This document shows positions 10,203 to 19,270 of a stretch of DNA of 64,000 nucleotides, one piece after another (position 1 is the first letter of the stretch; the number at the start of each line of letters is the position of its first letter). Origin of the DNA: Sabellastarte sp. h YS-2021 (lineage: Eukaryota; Annelida; Polychaeta; Sabellida; Sabellidae). The notes under the pieces are model-generated. The model made no database searches, was not told the DNA's origin, and saw nothing but the letters and a program-made list of their open reading frames with translations. The position numbers and the translations under genes were made by a program. The stretch lies in contig OZ024929.1 of NCBI GenBank assembly GCA_964017235.1, positions 59,243,603-59,307,602 on the forward strand, in the 5' to 3' direction.

Positions 10203-11094
10203 ATGGCAGAAGCAAGCATAACTCTACTTAACAAGCCCTCATGTAGTAAAAAGAGGAAGAACGACAATGGACAGATATCCAAGAATAAGAAGTCATTGAC
10301 TAACTATACAGCTTCATCATCTGATATGACATCTACTTTATCTCAAAGAAATCTTGAGGAAATGGACCTGAATTTGAATATTAACCAAACCTATAAGAAA
10401 ACCTATCACCTTGGAGGTCACAAATATGTAGTTTTTTATGGCCCTATAGGGCTTATCGAAGAAATATATATTAAAGAGTGGGATGGAGAGAAGGTCACAA
10501 TGGAAGGAATCAAACTAAACTTGTCTAGATTTGTTATGATATTGCATAATGTAGAAATAATAGACCATACAATAGATAAGATACTAAAAGATTTAGACGC
10601 TAAGATTCACATAGGGGGGTCATTCTATCTTTCAGCTAACAGTCCATATAAAACAGAGTTAGGAATAAGCCTATCTATCAGGGGCCATGGTGGCAGAGTG
10701 GTAACACTCTCGCCTCCCACCTCTGCGGCCGGGGATCGATCCCCGTCATGGCCGTAAGTGGGAAAGCTGGTAGTTGCTTGCCGTTGGTCGGCAGTTTACA
10801 GTACACAACCCTAGTGAACTCTATGTACTGGTTTCCTCTGCCCTTCCAACTACCCGTCGTGATATGACCTGTACAGTGTTGAAAGCGACGTTAAACCCCA
10901 AATAAATAAAATAAATAAATAAAGCCTATCTATCGCTCAATGAAAGGAATTTTGTAAAGTTGGCAACAAAATGTATGCAGAAAAAATGTCTCATGCAGTC
11001 GGATAAAGAGGGTCATAATAAGCTCTCATGTTTTGAATGTGCTGAAAATGATCAAGAAGCCATGGGTGAAGTTAATTTTGACATCTCTATATAG
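10203..11094 (+). pseudogene. Tandem PC4/p15-like protein, disrupted by a SINE and a frameshift
   Basis: ATG 10203 opens a frame with a basic, lysine-rich N-terminus (K-K-R-K, K-N-K-K, a likely nuclear signal). Residues ~62-120 resemble a PC4 (Sub1/p15) fold: H-L-G-G-x-K-Y-V, I-Y-I-K-E-W, then a G-I-K-L-N-L strand. A second similar unit begins I-H-I-G-G-S-F-Y-L. A SINE sits at 10680-10921; after it the natural frame meets TGA, but a frame shifted by one base runs 10931-11094 and ends with a Cys-rich piece (C-F-E-C). PC4 proteins bind single-stranded DNA and act in transcription; similar tandem genes are typical of Polintons as far as I recall. The inner-element gene at 28908 may be its homologue. 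The family call is by pattern only. Confidence 0.5.
10680..10921 (+). mobile_element. tRNA-derived SINE, family B
   Basis: 242 bp with a tRNA-like head (GGTGGCAGAGTGGTAACACT A box, GATCGATCCC B box), a conserved body (TTGCTTGCC.., GTGATATGACC, AAAGCGACGTTAAA) and an (AAATA)n tail. Flanked by a perfect 13-bp duplication AAGCCTATCTATC (10667-10679 and 10922-10934). Other copies in the window: 38979-39199, 44448-44655 (-), 47608-47843 (-) and a partial one at 62534-62610. Confidence 0.9.
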
Positions 11095-11364
11095 TTATAA
11101 CGATTTTGAGAAACTAACCTCTTACTAATGTTGAAATGCTAATTTGAATATCTCAAGGACATAACCTACATGAATAACCAACCCTAACCTTAGTACTCTA
11201 ATAAATTTGATCTGTCATATTTGAACGCACTCAATAGCTCTAGGGCCAGAACTCTTAAGACCATTTCTTCTATTTTGATTTCTTGCAGTTACTTAGCATC
11301 CGACAAAAAGTAAAAGAATAATCGACAAAGGAATATATAAAACATTTGGATTAAGAAGTGGATA

Positions 11365-12221
11365 ATGGATTTGGTCGAAATGGAGATGAATATATTTCTA
11401 GGCAAGAGATACAATATTTTTTACCCTTTGCATATCCCATCTGCAATGGTTACCTTTGTGCAATTACTACAGCTGATTGACGATGGAGCATTCCACCAGG
11501 CATTCGCCTGTATATTAATGAACAAAATCATACCAGAATATTTCCTGTGAGTATTATACATTTATAATAATATTTATTACAAATATATTAATAACACAAA
11601 CAAGAAATGTCTAAAGATCTCAGTTAAGTCAGCTGATGGGATCAGAAATCAAACTGTGTAAAAAATTTGATTGGTTAATACGAAATTGGGTCAAGGATAG
11701 GTCAAACACATTTGGATCCTATATAAGTAAATTCTTCATCCCGATTAAACAAGGCATTCACTGTAGGCTATCAAACGTAACATATCTATATATATCTCTC
11801 TCTCGTGATGTATGACTCTTGATATAGATATACTGATCTACATCTTTCTTAGAGATGAAATATAAAAACTCTAAAGATGTATATATATCTATGTAATAAT
11901 GAAAATCAAATGAAAATTTTTCTTTAGAACCCAAATTGAACAAAATTTTACAATATTTACAGTAAGAAATACCCTGAGTTTACCCAATTCTTCGTCGAAG
12001 AAATTGCCAAAGCAGTATGTGGGATTTGCACAGAACCCTTGACCAGAGAAAGAATAATTTTAACCAATCCATGTGGACACATCCTATGTGCTGGATGCTG
12101 TACCCAACTGAGTAAAGTCTGGAAAGAAGGTGGCACAGGAAGGAAAAGATGTCCAGTTTGCAGAACTGTTTTGTTAAATCATTTGTTTGCTAAACCTCAT
12201 TGTTTAATTGTAGTAGGCTAA
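11365..12221 (+). CDS. Spliced RING-finger protein (two exons), likely viral E3 ligase
   Basis: Exon 1 is 11365-11546 and ends at a strong donor (GTGAGT); exon 2 starts at 11963 after a TTTACAG acceptor and ends at TAA 12219-12221. The join is in frame and gives about 146 residues. Exon 2 encodes a C3HC4-type RING: C-G-I-C, then P-C-G-H-x3-C-x2-C, then C-P-V-C. RING proteins transfer ubiquitin; with the separate BIR gene upstream this splits the usual IAP (BIR + RING) into two genes. The 416-bp intron contains palindromic promoter module 2. Splicing is inferred from the consensus sites and phase. Without it, only 12039-12221 has a methionine start, which would lose the first zinc cysteines. 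Confidence 0.7.
11629..11727 (+). promoter_or_regulatory. Palindromic promoter module 2, inside the RING-gene intron
   Basis: Left arm 11633-11650 (CTGATGGGATCAGAAAT), a GATTGGTTAA box (CCAAT on the - strand), GGTCAAGGA at 11689-11698, right arm ACATTTGGATCC (11708-11719) and an overlapping TATATAAG box at 11720-11727. More diverged than the other copies. It could start a shorter RING transcript. Confidence 0.55.
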
Positions 12222-12230
12222 ACAACACCT

Positions 12231-12445
12231 CTCTATTTATTTGGGTGCCAACATCAATATTCATTAGGCATAATTATGGTCAAACCTTATTGGAATGTCT
12301 CTCTGAAAGAAATTTTTTGAAGGCATTTTATTACTGCTTCCTAATGAATACTTCACCATCTAAGCTGGAGAATACTCTAGCACCTGGATGGCATGAATAT
12401 TACGAGACTCGCAGAAGGAACCTTACATCCTCCATCCACTCCTAA
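12231..12445 (+). pseudogene. Fragment resembling the RING-gene first exon
   Basis: A frame reaching TAA at 12443-12445 contains L-L-E-C-L-S-E-R-N-F followed by K-A-F-Y-Y-C-F-L-M-N, which parallels L-L-Q-L-I-D-D-G-A-F, Q-A-F-A-C-I-L-M-N of RING exon 1 (11365-11546). It lacks a convincing start of its own and may be a tandem duplicate exon or remnant paralogue. Function unknown. Confidence 0.3.
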
Positions 12446-12843
12446 CAGTCTAGAAAGAATTGAGTAAATACTCAAAAATGACATTGAGGTTTTGACTTGT
12501 TAGATAACATGTATAATAATTCTGAAATTTGCACTGCCTCTTTTCTTTATGAAATGAATCAACTCGCTAACAGCCAGTGGACAAACCGAGCAATTTTAGT
12601 CATGTGACCTTGCTACAAATATTTCTTTATATATATATATAACAATTTCGGACATCAGGGAAAGACCCTATGAAAATTCCAAGCTTCTGAGAAAGCACCT
12701 CTAATATTCGAATGTAAAGGTATGGCGGTCTGCATCACATGGTCTAAGAAAGAGTTACTACGGCATTGTAATATTTAGTTGTCATCAATTTTTTTATCAA
12801 AGTTTGAGAGGTAGCAGTTTTCATAAAAAAAAGAAATGGGAAT

Positions 12844-12925
<82 letters not shown>

Positions 12926-13390
12926 GGTATAATCCCATTTTTATATACTCTTGTCTTACTAATATTATATTTTGTATCAATATAACTATGTTTCTAAGTA
13001 ATACATTCTTATTGTATACATGTATTTATGATTTTAAACAATCTTTCATGGATGATATATAATGTTATTGAAATACAACAGAACTTTTTATATAGAAAAC
13101 AATCTTAATAACATTTAAAAAACTTGTGATATTTCTAGAATAATATAAACTGTTCTTTATGTAATCTGGCATCAGATTATTAGCCTGTAATTTTAATAAA
13201 AGTCAAGGATATACTTCTAACAATTATGTTGTGTTTTTCTTGTCACCACTAAAAATTACATGTCCTTGTAGATCACATTTCCCGACCTTATGATGAGGTA
13301 ATTATAGGAACATTATCATTCTCATTATGGGATTCAAATGTAATATTTGAATCATCATCCTCTGTTATCTGTGTGGCCTGATCACACATT
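12446..13390. other. Intergenic region between + and - strand gene blocks
   Basis: Apart from the AT microsatellite I see one short regulatory-like motif, TTTCGGACATCAGGGAAAG at 12647-12665, which is repeated in variant form three times before the protease gene (22617-22740). The rest, 12930-13390, is AT-rich without a supported ORF. Confidence 0.5.
12846..12923. repeat. (AT)n microsatellite
   Basis: About 78 bp of uninterrupted AT dinucleotide. Any reading frame through it (poly-Ile/Tyr) is spurious. Confidence 0.99.
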
Positions 13391-14549
13391 TTAGGTTTTA
13401 GATGCACCTGAGGAACCAATTATACTCATACTTTCTAAATCACTCTTAGTAGTTGATTGATCATTCAAAATCTCTAATCGAATTCTCTCTGCCTCATCTC
13501 TAAGTCTACTATCCCATTCACTGTAGCCTATACCTCTTGAAGAATTGGATGAAAATGACGTATTCAAACTGAACTGATTTTCTGAATCACTTATTTTTCT
13601 CTTTGGTATTGTTCTTTCACTTTCTTTTCAGAAATTGAACTGGTAGTTGCAGATTGAGAAATAGGTCTATCTCTCTCTATAAACATGCAGAATTTAAAAA
13701 TCAAATTCACAAGCAGTTCCCAGTGACATTGGAAAATATCAGGCTTGAATATCCTCAAGAAATATATGTACATCAGAAAAACAATCACACACAGTGGAAA
13801 GATAAGAAGAATATACACCTCATTTTTATTCCAATGTTCATTTCTGGAAATGTTATCTGTCTCTTCAGTCATCTTAGGGCTGGTCAACTGCTCCACCTCT
13901 TGGACTAAACAAGAGACATACAAATATTACCATTAGGAAATATTACAATAAATTTGTATATCATAAAATCTTAAGATGTGGGCTCCCAAAATAATAATAT
14001 TGATTTATTTTAGTGGAATACAAATATGCATTATACAATGTTAAATAAATGTAAATATCTGTACATCCCCTTAATACATGCAATGTAATTCTTAACAAAG
14101 CCGTGGATATCAGAGAGATTATCTTGGTGCGAATATTCTTCATAAATATGCTCATCACTGCTGCTGCTGTCACTGAAGCTGCCCTCTATAAATAATAAAA
14201 AAGAAAGGAAAAAAATCCATGTATACTAACGTTTTCAGCTTTGTTGTAAAGGCATATACCCTTACAATTCCAAAATAAATTTTTCGGAGATGGATAATTG
14301 TTTAATTTTTGTAACAGGTAGAAGAACATAACCTACATAGCATTTTCGATAAGAGTGTGTCTTGATGTCTTTATACCTGCACCTGTTTACAAACAAGTCA
14401 AAGTCGTCGATGCCTTCTAAACCCTCTATCACACCACTAATACTGTCCTTATGAAACCTACATTTCACATGATATGCATCGCAAGTTTTCATTAACTCAA
14501 GGAATGACATAATGGTACACAAACAATAAAATATTTGAGAAGCCATCAT
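13391..14549 (-). CDS. Spliced type I membrane protein (small Cys ectodomain)
   Basis: Exon 1 (14549-14333) starts at ATG with a hydrophobic signal peptide and a ~50-residue ectodomain with four cysteines. A GTTATG donor at 14332 and a TTGTTTAG acceptor before 13904 join in phase 1 to a short stalk and one membrane segment (~20 residues, V-Y-I-L-L-I-F-P-L-C-V-I-V-F). The frame then runs to TAA at 13591; a different frame, 13615-13391, is also clearly coding-like (Ser- and Glu/Arg-rich) and probably is the cytoplasmic tail, reached by a short splice or a one-base frameshift. I recognise no family. Its exons interleave with those of the LRR gene on the same strand. Confidence 0.5.
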
Positions 14550-16224
14550 TAAATATCGCCTATAATAATAATATGTTATACGTCATCATGCCACTGCATC
14601 ATCTTTTAAACTAAGTCATTATTGTGACATCACAATTATGATCTCTTGAATAAAAACTAAAAAGTATCTGTAAAAAATTACCTATCTCCAAGGTACTTTT
14701 AAAAATAGCATCAGTCTCTTCACTGGATATAACCCATTCTCCAGTGTTTTTATATCTATGCTGGTCACTTTTACAACAGCTAGGTCTCATATAATCGCTA
14801 TAAAAATAAAAGTTACTACATTTCTACATGCCTGGTATAATAATTTTAATAGATATAAAAACTTATTCGATGTAAAAAAAATTTATATATATATGTCTAA
14901 CCTTTCATGCATCCCTATCCCCTCTAAATTGGATTCATTGATGACACTCATTTGCATCATCCCAGCCTCTCTCATAATGTAATTTCTACGTCTGGATATA
15001 TTTGACAAATGTCCTCCACCTAATCTTGGTCGAAACCTTCTCAGTACACATTTAATTATAAGACCAATTACAATTGAGATTAGAATACAACCAGGGATAC
15101 TAGCAATGATTATCATTGACCTAGAAATATTGCAATTGCATTCATCTGCAAGAGGTTTAGAATTTAAAGGGGGTGAGACATTTTGAGTGGTCTCCATTTG
15201 ATCACCAGGGATCCCTTCTTGGACAGAAGAATATGATGAAAATACCATGCTACTGAAACTGGTCTGAAGAGGTTTCTTGTAAGGGAAGGAAATAACTGCT
15301 GCTAAATATGTAGTTGAGGAGGTAGTTTTTAAATCCTCGCTTACTTTTTCATGGGTTACAGTTGAATCAATAGACGTCATTATGTCTGCAATAAGTGTTT
15401 TTGTAAATGGAAAAGTAGACATATCTTTCATCCGGGTAATATCTACCAATAGAAAACACATATAACAAAATACAATCTGATTAATTCTTACTGCTTCTTT
15501 CATAGAACACAAGAATGACATTCAGATTTGTGAGGTCACGTGATGGGATCTAAAGGCAAATGTGACCGACCTTGACCTAATTGATTTCCACCGAAATATT
15601 TTAGATCCCATCACATGACCATTAGTGTTTGCTATATATACTGTTTTTCTCGAGCAGATTCTTGAGTAAGTAACCTATGAGGATCAGAATAACATCTGAT
15701 GGTCATATATATATATATTACTGCAATTTAAACCGTGCTGGTATTTAACTCTGGTCTAAGGGTATGCTGCATTAAATTAGCAATTTTAAATATATATATG
15801 TATACTATTTCAATAAAAAACTAACCTGTTGAAACAGTGCTCTTTGAATCAGAAGAAGAAGAAGAAGATGGGCACATATTTCCAGTAACTGTTATATGAT
15901 CCGGGATATCCTGCATCCATTTGTAATTGAAATATGTCATATCAATCATAGCCAGATATCTTAACGAAGGTAGTGAGCCTAAAATACTCTTCATATCTAG
16001 AAGCTGAACTCTTTCCATATACAGACGAGATATCTGTGGTCTATATATGAAGGAAGGGGTAAAACATCCAAACAGACAATTGTTTTTTCATCACAATTAC
16101 AAATTTCCTGTATACCACTTGTGCATGTGATCATTGGAAAGCCAGTCAAATTAAAAATATAGAAAAAAAATACAATATAATTTCCAAATTTTCTTTCCAT
16201 TTTCTTAACCCTAACTTTATCCAT
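14031..16224 (-). pseudogene. Spliced leucine-rich-repeat type I membrane protein (four exons), frameshifted
   Basis: Exon A (16224-15826): signal peptide, an LRR N-terminal cysteine cap (C-N-C-x6-C), and an LRR (S-L-P-S-L-R-Y-L). A one-base frameshift lies near 16035-16045 inside exon A, so the copy is broken there. Exon B (15442-14902): Ser/Thr-rich stalk and a membrane segment of ~22 residues followed by basic R-R-F-R-P-R. Exon C (14797-14682) and exon D (14185-14031): cytoplasmic tail with S-D-S-S-S-S-D and tyrosines (Y-E-E-Y). All three junctions have GT..AG sites and keep phase. The domain order is that of an animal LRR receptor. Envelope-type or receptor-like proteins of this kind are not standard Polinton genes; host capture is the likely origin. 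Confidence 0.6.
15535..15641 (+). promoter_or_regulatory. Palindromic promoter module 3, inside the LRR-gene intron
   Basis: Left arm 15535-15556 (GTCACGTGATGGGATCTAAA), core ACCTTGACCTAATTGATT, right arm 15599-15619 (TTTTAGATCCCATCACATGA), TATA-like CTATATATAC at 15632-15641. A good GT-donor context (GAGTAAGTAAC) follows at about 15664, so a + strand leader exon could start here and splice toward the ATPase operon-like block; on the - strand an ATG at 15521 lies just beyond the left arm. Confidence 0.6.
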
Positions 16225-16446
16225 CCAAACAGATGACTAAAACTACCCAGAATTTAAATCTATTGATATCTAGTTTGAAAAAATCTGGCATTAATTAGAA
16301 CCAAACCTCATGCATAGCTTATCTACTTTCAAAGAGCACTTTGTATAAGTAAGTGTGATATACGTTGACATTTATGTGTTATTGAGAGCTCGAGTTGTAA
16401 ACACCTAATTTATTAATGTGCAAGATAATAAAACAATCCCAGCGAA

Positions 16447-17073
16447 ATGACCTCTCTGCCATTTACATCACCTTGCACCGCAATTATTTCAGGCCCTACA
16501 GGGTCGGGAAAATCAACTTTTATATTTAAGATTTTAAATAATCTCAATCACATGTTTAGCCAGAATGTGGATAAGGTATATTATTTTTATGGAGTTTGGC
16601 AAAAAATTTTTGATACTAATGAGTATTCTAATTTAGAATTTATAAAAGATTTACCAGACAAAGAATTTTTAGATTCGATTAAACATGATAAGCACTCCTT
16701 AATTATTTTGGATGACTTACAGTTTGCAGCCTTAAACAATGCGTTCATAGCCAATCTCTTTTCTAGAGAGGCTCACCGCAGGAATATTAGTGTATTTTTA
16801 ATTCTACAAAATTTATTTCATCAAGGAAAATACTCTAGGGACATTTCTTTGAATGCACATTATTTTGTTCTTTTTAAAAATCCTCGAGATGTAAACCAGA
16901 TCAAATACCTGGGATCTCAATTAGGTATTTGTGACAAATTATTGGAGGCTTATTTAGATGCTACCTCTGTACCATTCAGTTATCTAATGGTGGATCTATC
17001 TCCAAACTCGGATAGATCATACATGTTAAGATCAAGCATATTTCCTACAGAGCTTGCAATGGTATATAAGTAA
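16447..17073 (+). CDS. A32-like DNA packaging ATPase (outer element)
   Basis: 208 residues from ATG 16447. Walker A G-P-T-G-S-G-K-S is at residues 16-23 and Walker B L-I-I-L-D-D-L at ~85-91; a Q-N-L-F-H-Q-G-K motif and F-K-N-P-R-D follow, the signature of Polinton/adintovirus packaging ATPases of the FtsK-HerA class. The enzyme pumps the genome into the capsid. The frame is intact and of usual length. It is the first gene of a tight + strand block (ATPase, two small ORFs, integrase) and faces the LRR gene across a 222-bp gap (16225-16446). The inner element's ATPase is longer because it carries zinc fingers. Confidence 0.9.
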   Translation: MTSLPFTSPCTAIISGPTGSGKSTFIFKILNNLNHMFSQNVDKVYYFYGVWQKIFDTNEYSNLEFIKDLPDKEFLDSIKHDKHSLIILDDLQFAALNNAFIANLFSREAHRRNISVFLILQNLFHQGKYSRDISLNAHYFVLFKNPRDVNQIKYLGSQLGICDKLLEAYLDATSVPFSYLMVDLSPNSDRSYMLRSSIFPTELAMVYK

Positions 17074-17152
17074 GGCATCAGAAAGTCTTTCACTAGTTTG
17101 CAATTTACAAAACAGAATGATGATATCTTATCTATGAAGTAGGTATTGTAAT

Positions 17153-17461
17153 ATGTCTACCAACCTAAAGAAATCCAAATATTTCATTTATATGCTATTA
17201 GAGAATAATCTAAATCTAAATAAGCACTTATTATCAGAGGTGGGAAGAAAACACCTGAAATCTTTAGCAGAAATTTTTTATAACGTGTTTCGATTACCCT
17301 TATTACCTAAGACTAGAGATAAATTTAATAAAAAGATAAAAATATTAAAAAAATTCATACAATCTCCTGGTAGTAGAGCTAAAGTAGCCAGCAAAAATTA
17401 CAAAGTTATCACAGAACTGTTACAGCTGATTCATAGGTACATAAAAATCATTTTGAAATGA
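17153..17461 (+). CDS. Small conserved Polinton protein (possible capsid-associated)
   Basis: 102 residues. Helical and basic in the middle (L-A-E-I-F-Y-N-V-F-R-L-P-L-L followed by K-F-N-K-K-I). The pattern 'aliphatic start, E-I-x2-N-V, L-P-L, then a run of Lys' and its place between ATPase and integrase match small Polinton proteins sometimes compared with adenovirus pVI. I can support the family pattern but not a function. Its TGA overlaps the next ATG (ATGA at 17458-17461). Confidence 0.55.
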   Translation: MSTNLKKSKYFIYMLLENNLNLNKHLLSEVGRKHLKSLAEIFYNVFRLPLLPKTRDKFNKKIKILKKFIQSPGSRAKVASKNYKVITELLQLIHRYIKIILK

Positions 17462-17817
17462 ATAATTTTATATTGGTTACTAAAGACCAATTCGATGAAT
17501 TGAAGGCAAATCAGATGTCCAAATCAGATAAGCCTGTAACATCTCCAAAAAATTCGGATAATGTTAACACATCACCTGATCCTAAAGACAAAAATCCATC
17601 AGACATAAAGCAGATTAGAGAAAATGAAAATAATATAAAAAGATTAAACCCTCCACCTGGACTACCTAATGATTATAAGACCCCAACAACAAAAGACAGC
17701 AACAAAAATGTCAGAGGAAGAGCAGAGGATGGCAAGATAATCAGAAATAGAAGAGCAGACAGGTCAGATCCGAAATGGCTCAAATTCTGGAACAAAAATA
17801 TCAGATGTGGAAAATGA
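17458..17817 (+). CDS. Small hydrophilic protein, unknown
   Basis: 119 residues starting M-N-N-F-I-L-V. The middle is disordered (Ser, Asp, Asn, Pro) and the end is basic with aromatic residues (P-K-W-L-K-F-W). It overlaps its neighbours at both ends (ATGA with the previous gene, 11 bp with the integrase frame), which supports a real, translated gene. No domain recognised. Confidence 0.5.
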   Translation: MNNFILVTKDQFDELKANQMSKSDKPVTSPKNSDNVNTSPDPKDKNPSDIKQIRENENNIKRLNPPPGLPNDYKTPTTKDSNKNVRGRAEDGKIIRNRRADRSDPKWLKFWNKNIRCGK

Positions 17818-18951
17818 CTACCTAAATGGTATATACTATAATCCTAGAAGCCCTGTCGCTTTCAGTGGATTTCAAAGAATATATAAATTCCTCAACTATG
17901 AGGAAAAAGAAATAAAACCTAGAAAATTAAAGGTTTGGTTAAGTAAACAAGAGGCATATACATCTCATTTTCCAGCTAGAAGGAACTTTCAAAGACCTAG
18001 GGTGCTTACATTTTCTAAAAATTATCAGTGGGATACAGATACAGCCAATATGAATCGATATAGAGACTACAATGATAGTTATGGTTACTTTGTGGTGTTT
18101 ATTGATATATTTACAAGATTCTTGTATACAGCTCCAATGAAGACTTTAACTGGTAAAGAAATGGTATATATCCTGAATGATCTATTCACCAATGTCGAGG
18201 TCCAACCTACAAAATTAAGAAGTGATCAAGGAAGTGAATATCTGAATAGGGATATGAAGAGATTTCTTAATGATAGGAATATCGATCATATTTTCACATT
18301 CTATGAAACCAAAGCGAATTTTGCAGAAAGAGTGATAAAAACTATTAAATTAAAAATTATTAAGTATTTCACAAGTAAAGAAACATATAGATGGTTAGAG
18401 ATATTATCTGATCTGACCTACAGTTATAATATTTCATACCACAGGAGTATTAAAATGACACCATCAGATGCTCAGGAAGTTGATAGTTTTACATTATGGC
18501 AGAGGCAATATGCAATGGATTTAGATAAATACGAAAGCAAGGCTAGAAAGAGTGGAAAGGGAAAAAAACAAGGCATGAATAAGAGGCTTTACACCAAAAG
18601 ATATAAATTCAAATTAGGTGATAAGGTAAAAATTATCTATTTAAAAAAACAATTTGATAGAGAATACTCTGAAAGGTGGTCTGGTGAGATTTTTACTATC
18701 GTTGAGAGAAAAATGAACCAGAATATACCCATGTACAAATTGAAAGATTACAATAATGAGGTTATAGAATCCTATTTTTACGAGCTTGAATTGCAGAAGG
18801 CCTATATTGACAGTGACGTTGTATACAAGGTAGAAAAAATAATAAAAAAAGGAAACGAAATAGGATATCTGAGGTTTTAGTGAAATGGAAAGGATGGCCA
18901 AGTAAATTCAATTCTTGGATCCCCGAGAGTGACTTACAGGATATAAGCTAG
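17807..18951 (+). pseudogene. Retroviral-type DDE integrase with chromodomain, one frameshift
   Basis: The catalytic core shows D in Q-W-D-T-D (~residue 76), D in R-S-D-Q-G-S-E-Y (~140) and E in F-A-E-R-V-I-K (~173), the Polinton integrase triad. A basic linker and SH3-like segment (F-K-L-G-D-K-V) follow. The frame stops at 18880, but a frame shifted by one from ~18835 completes a chromodomain (L-V-K-W-K-G-W, then S-W-I-P) and ends at TAG 18949-18951. No ATG opens this frame; GTG 17807 is only the earliest start-like codon, so the true start may be a splice or an upstream shift. Integrase inserts the element with 6-bp duplications; chromodomains steer it to chromatin. Confidence 0.88.
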
Positions 18952-18964
18952 CCTGTAAAAAGAC

Positions 18965-19073
18965 TTGATGGGATCCAAATGCAGACTTTGGAAATAATCG
19001 TGGATTAGTTTAAAATCTAGGTCAAGGACGATGATCTTTGATTTTAGATCCCATTGCCTATCACATATATAAA
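18965..19073 (+). promoter_or_regulatory. Palindromic promoter module 4, before the minor capsid gene
   Basis: Left arm 18966-18983 (TTGATGGGATCCAAATGC), GGATTAGTTTAAA spacer, TAGGTCAAGGACG at 19018-19030, right arm TTTTAGATCCCATTG (19042-19056), TATATAAA at 19066-19073. The ATG at 19100 lies about 27 nt downstream, so the leader would be very short. Confidence 0.65.
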
Positions 19074-19099
19074 CGGGGAAAAAAGTGAAAGTCTTCAAA

Positions 19100-19270
19100 A
19101 TGCTGTGTAATGACTTAGATATGGACCATGTAGATATCTATTTATTTATTTCATCGAGAGATTCTATAAAGTTTCATGCTGAAAATAAACCACATACTTT
19201 CATTCCAGAACTCGTTGAGAGATTAAATTTACCTGGTAGGTGGATGGTTGCCTTGTTGTTACAATTTGAA
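19100..19270 (+). pseudogene. Minor capsid (penton-like) protein, N-terminal fragment
   Basis: From ATG 19100 the frame has the Polinton penton-like start: strand, S-S-R-D-S, N-K-P-H-T-F, then L-N-L-P-G-R-W-M-V-A-L, comparable to the 'L-x-G-x-W-E-V-A-L' motif. Similarity ends near 19270 and the frame closes at 19300. The C-terminal part is at 20606-20896. The central ~100 or more residues of the usual protein are not found, so part was deleted or replaced. Confidence 0.5.

Noticed and set aside
11758..11943. Antisense ORF in the RING intron
   Set aside because: Low complexity, no motifs, lies fully within the inferred intron.
12744..12980. ORF with long Ile-Tyr run
   Set aside because: It is only the (AT)n microsatellite translated.
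15997..16018. Two independent genes at the LRR exon
   Set aside because: The overlapping frames together make one LRR exon; a one-base shift explains them better.
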